DNA of 64,000 nt, taken from contig NZ_CP012069.2 in assembly GCF_001189515.2 (NCBI RefSeq), positions 2,604,001-2,668,000 on the forward strand, written 5' to 3'. Source of the DNA: Olsenella sp. oral taxon 807. GTDB lineage: Bacteria > Actinomycetota > Coriobacteriia > Coriobacteriales > Atopobiaceae. The notes beneath the pieces were generated by a model that saw nothing but the letters and a program-made list of their open reading frames with translations, had not been told where the DNA came from and did not search any database. Below, in pieces: positions 63,286 to 64,000 of this stretch (position 1 is the first letter of the stretch; the number at the start of each line of letters is the position of its first letter). The position numbers and the translations under genes are program-made.

Positions 63286-64000
63286 CTACTGTGCCCTCAG
63301 CTTCCGGCGGACTCCAACTGTGCCAGCGACCGCGATGACCGATAGCACGGACACAACCGCTGGCACGATAGTAGATGACAGGGGCATGCCAACTCCAGTC
63401 TGTGGAGACCTTGTGCTCGTATCCACCCTGCCTACGCTCTGTCTTACCACCGAGGGGGTCACGCCGTCGCGCATGACCAAGGTATACGTGGACAGCCGCT
63501 CCATCTCGAAGACTGCCTCGCCGTTCGCATCCAAGGTCCTCTCCTTGACCTCCGTGCTGCCATCATCATGCTCGACATACAGCAGAACCTCTTTGCCAGC
63601 AAACTGCCTTTCGAACATAACCCGAATCTCAAAGTTTCTGTACGTTCCCTTCAACACAAAGGACGCCCAGAGATCGCCCGGCAGCGGGGTGTAGTTGGAG
63701 GCACGCGTGTCACTCCAATACATGTCATCAAGAGTCCCGGTAGTCTGTTCCGTCGGAACGATGTATATCCACCTCGCAACTCCATCAGCGAAGGTCGTCC
63801 GGTCGCTAAGCGACTTCCGGTACCTGCTATAATCCGGTGTCGCGCGATTCGAGTTGTTGTCCCTGGGCGTGTTGTCCCTAGGCGTGTTGTTGTCCGGTGT
63901 CACGGAAGAGGAGGTCTTCACGACCAAGGTACACACGGTGTCATCAGTCACGTCATCCATCGAGTATGAGACGGTACCGTAGCTGTTGATGATCGCATCC
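63286..64000 (-). CDS. Cell-wall-anchored surface protein, C-terminal part (N-terminus beyond window)
   Basis: The frame is open to the right edge, so only the last 237 residues are seen. They include a repeat-like TPDNNTPRDNTPRDNN spacer, a beta-rich domain (WASFVLKGTYRNFEIRVMFE, then KEVLLYVEHDDGSTEVKERT) and a C-terminal sorting signal: SPQTGVG, a hydrophobic segment and RRKLRAQ. The motif is SPQTG rather than LPXTG. It lies directly upstream of a class B sortase gene on the same strand (85-base gap), which is therefore its probable partner. Confidence 0.8.
   Translation of the reverse strand, partial: DAIINSYGTVSYSMDDVTDDTVCTLVVKTSSSVTPDNNTPRDNTPRDNNSNRATPDYSRYRKSLSDRTTFADGVARWIYIVPTEQTTGTLDDMYWSDTRASNYTPLPGDLWASFVLKGTYRNFEIRVMFERQFAGKEVLLYVEHDDGSTEVKERTLDANGEAVFEMERLSTYTLVMRDGVTPSVVRQSVGRVDTSTRSPQTGVGMPLSSTIVPAVVSVLSVIAVAGTVGVRRKLRAQ

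Overview
The window looks like chromosome from a high-GC Gram-positive anaerobe of the Coriobacteriia, most likely an Olsenella/Atopobium relative. The evidence is the GC-rich coding sequence with strong GGAGG ribosome sites, an ECF transporter, a class B sortase beside a cell-wall-anchored protein, lantibiotic-immunity-type ABC transporters, and a fused 1,570-residue 2-hydroxyacyl-CoA dehydratase activase of the kind seen in that class. This placement is inference; the window holds no rRNA or intact tRNA to test it.

Layout. 1-3.5 kb: an ABC transporter of immunity type running off the left edge, then an EcsC-family protein. 3.5-4.4 kb: a 56-bp hairpin repeat array and an IS630-like remnant. 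4.5-8.5 kb: an AraC regulator followed by a complete ECF transporter (S, T and double ATPase). 8.6-19.7 kb: an accessory island with a DUF4143 ATPase, AlbA_2/ATPase regulators, an IetAS-like AAA ATPase plus subtilase pair, a short inverted-repeat element and several gene remnants. 19.9-27.1 kb: insertion-sequence debris around one intact IS4/IS1634-like element, a small toxin-antitoxin module and a broken metal P-type ATPase. 27.2-30.4 kb: two adjacent genes sharing an apparently undescribed duplicated domain, one fused to DUF285 leucine-rich repeats. 31.1-35.4 kb: two-component system plus ABC immunity transporter. 36.9-38.0 kb: Dps and superoxide dismutase. 39-41 kb: ArsR-type regulator and MFS exporter. 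41.2-54 kb: second accessory island with two AlbA_2 proteins, two DUF4143 ATPases, a cyclase with a late frameshift, an ABC exporter and an RloAB/AbiL-like ATPase-TOPRIM pair. 54.5-64 kb: core-like genes (TetR plus giant activase, DUF4013 membrane protein, GNAT, sortase B and the C-terminus of a surface protein).

The most unusual content is a family of repeats. Twelve intact palindromic units at five loci are each exactly 58 bp, begin and end with GTGTACAC, and keep a CCGAGAGG-like centre and polar flanks. At four loci the units lie inside elements with shared imperfect terminal inverted repeats, and two of those elements are flanked by direct target repeats. A fifth locus keeps only one element end. 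One further unit is split by an unrelated 20-bp repeat cluster, and one locus has units without element ends. Three other unrelated palindrome families occur (56-bp GAGTGGCAGTG hairpins, AGTGCGCC repeats, GTGAGTGATTCACTCAC palindromes), and one AlbA_2 gene is bracketed by near-identical palindromes. Several AlbA_2 genes carry short tandem DNA repeats in the linker before their winged helix; one set is 4 x 10 bp, which could switch the reading frame.
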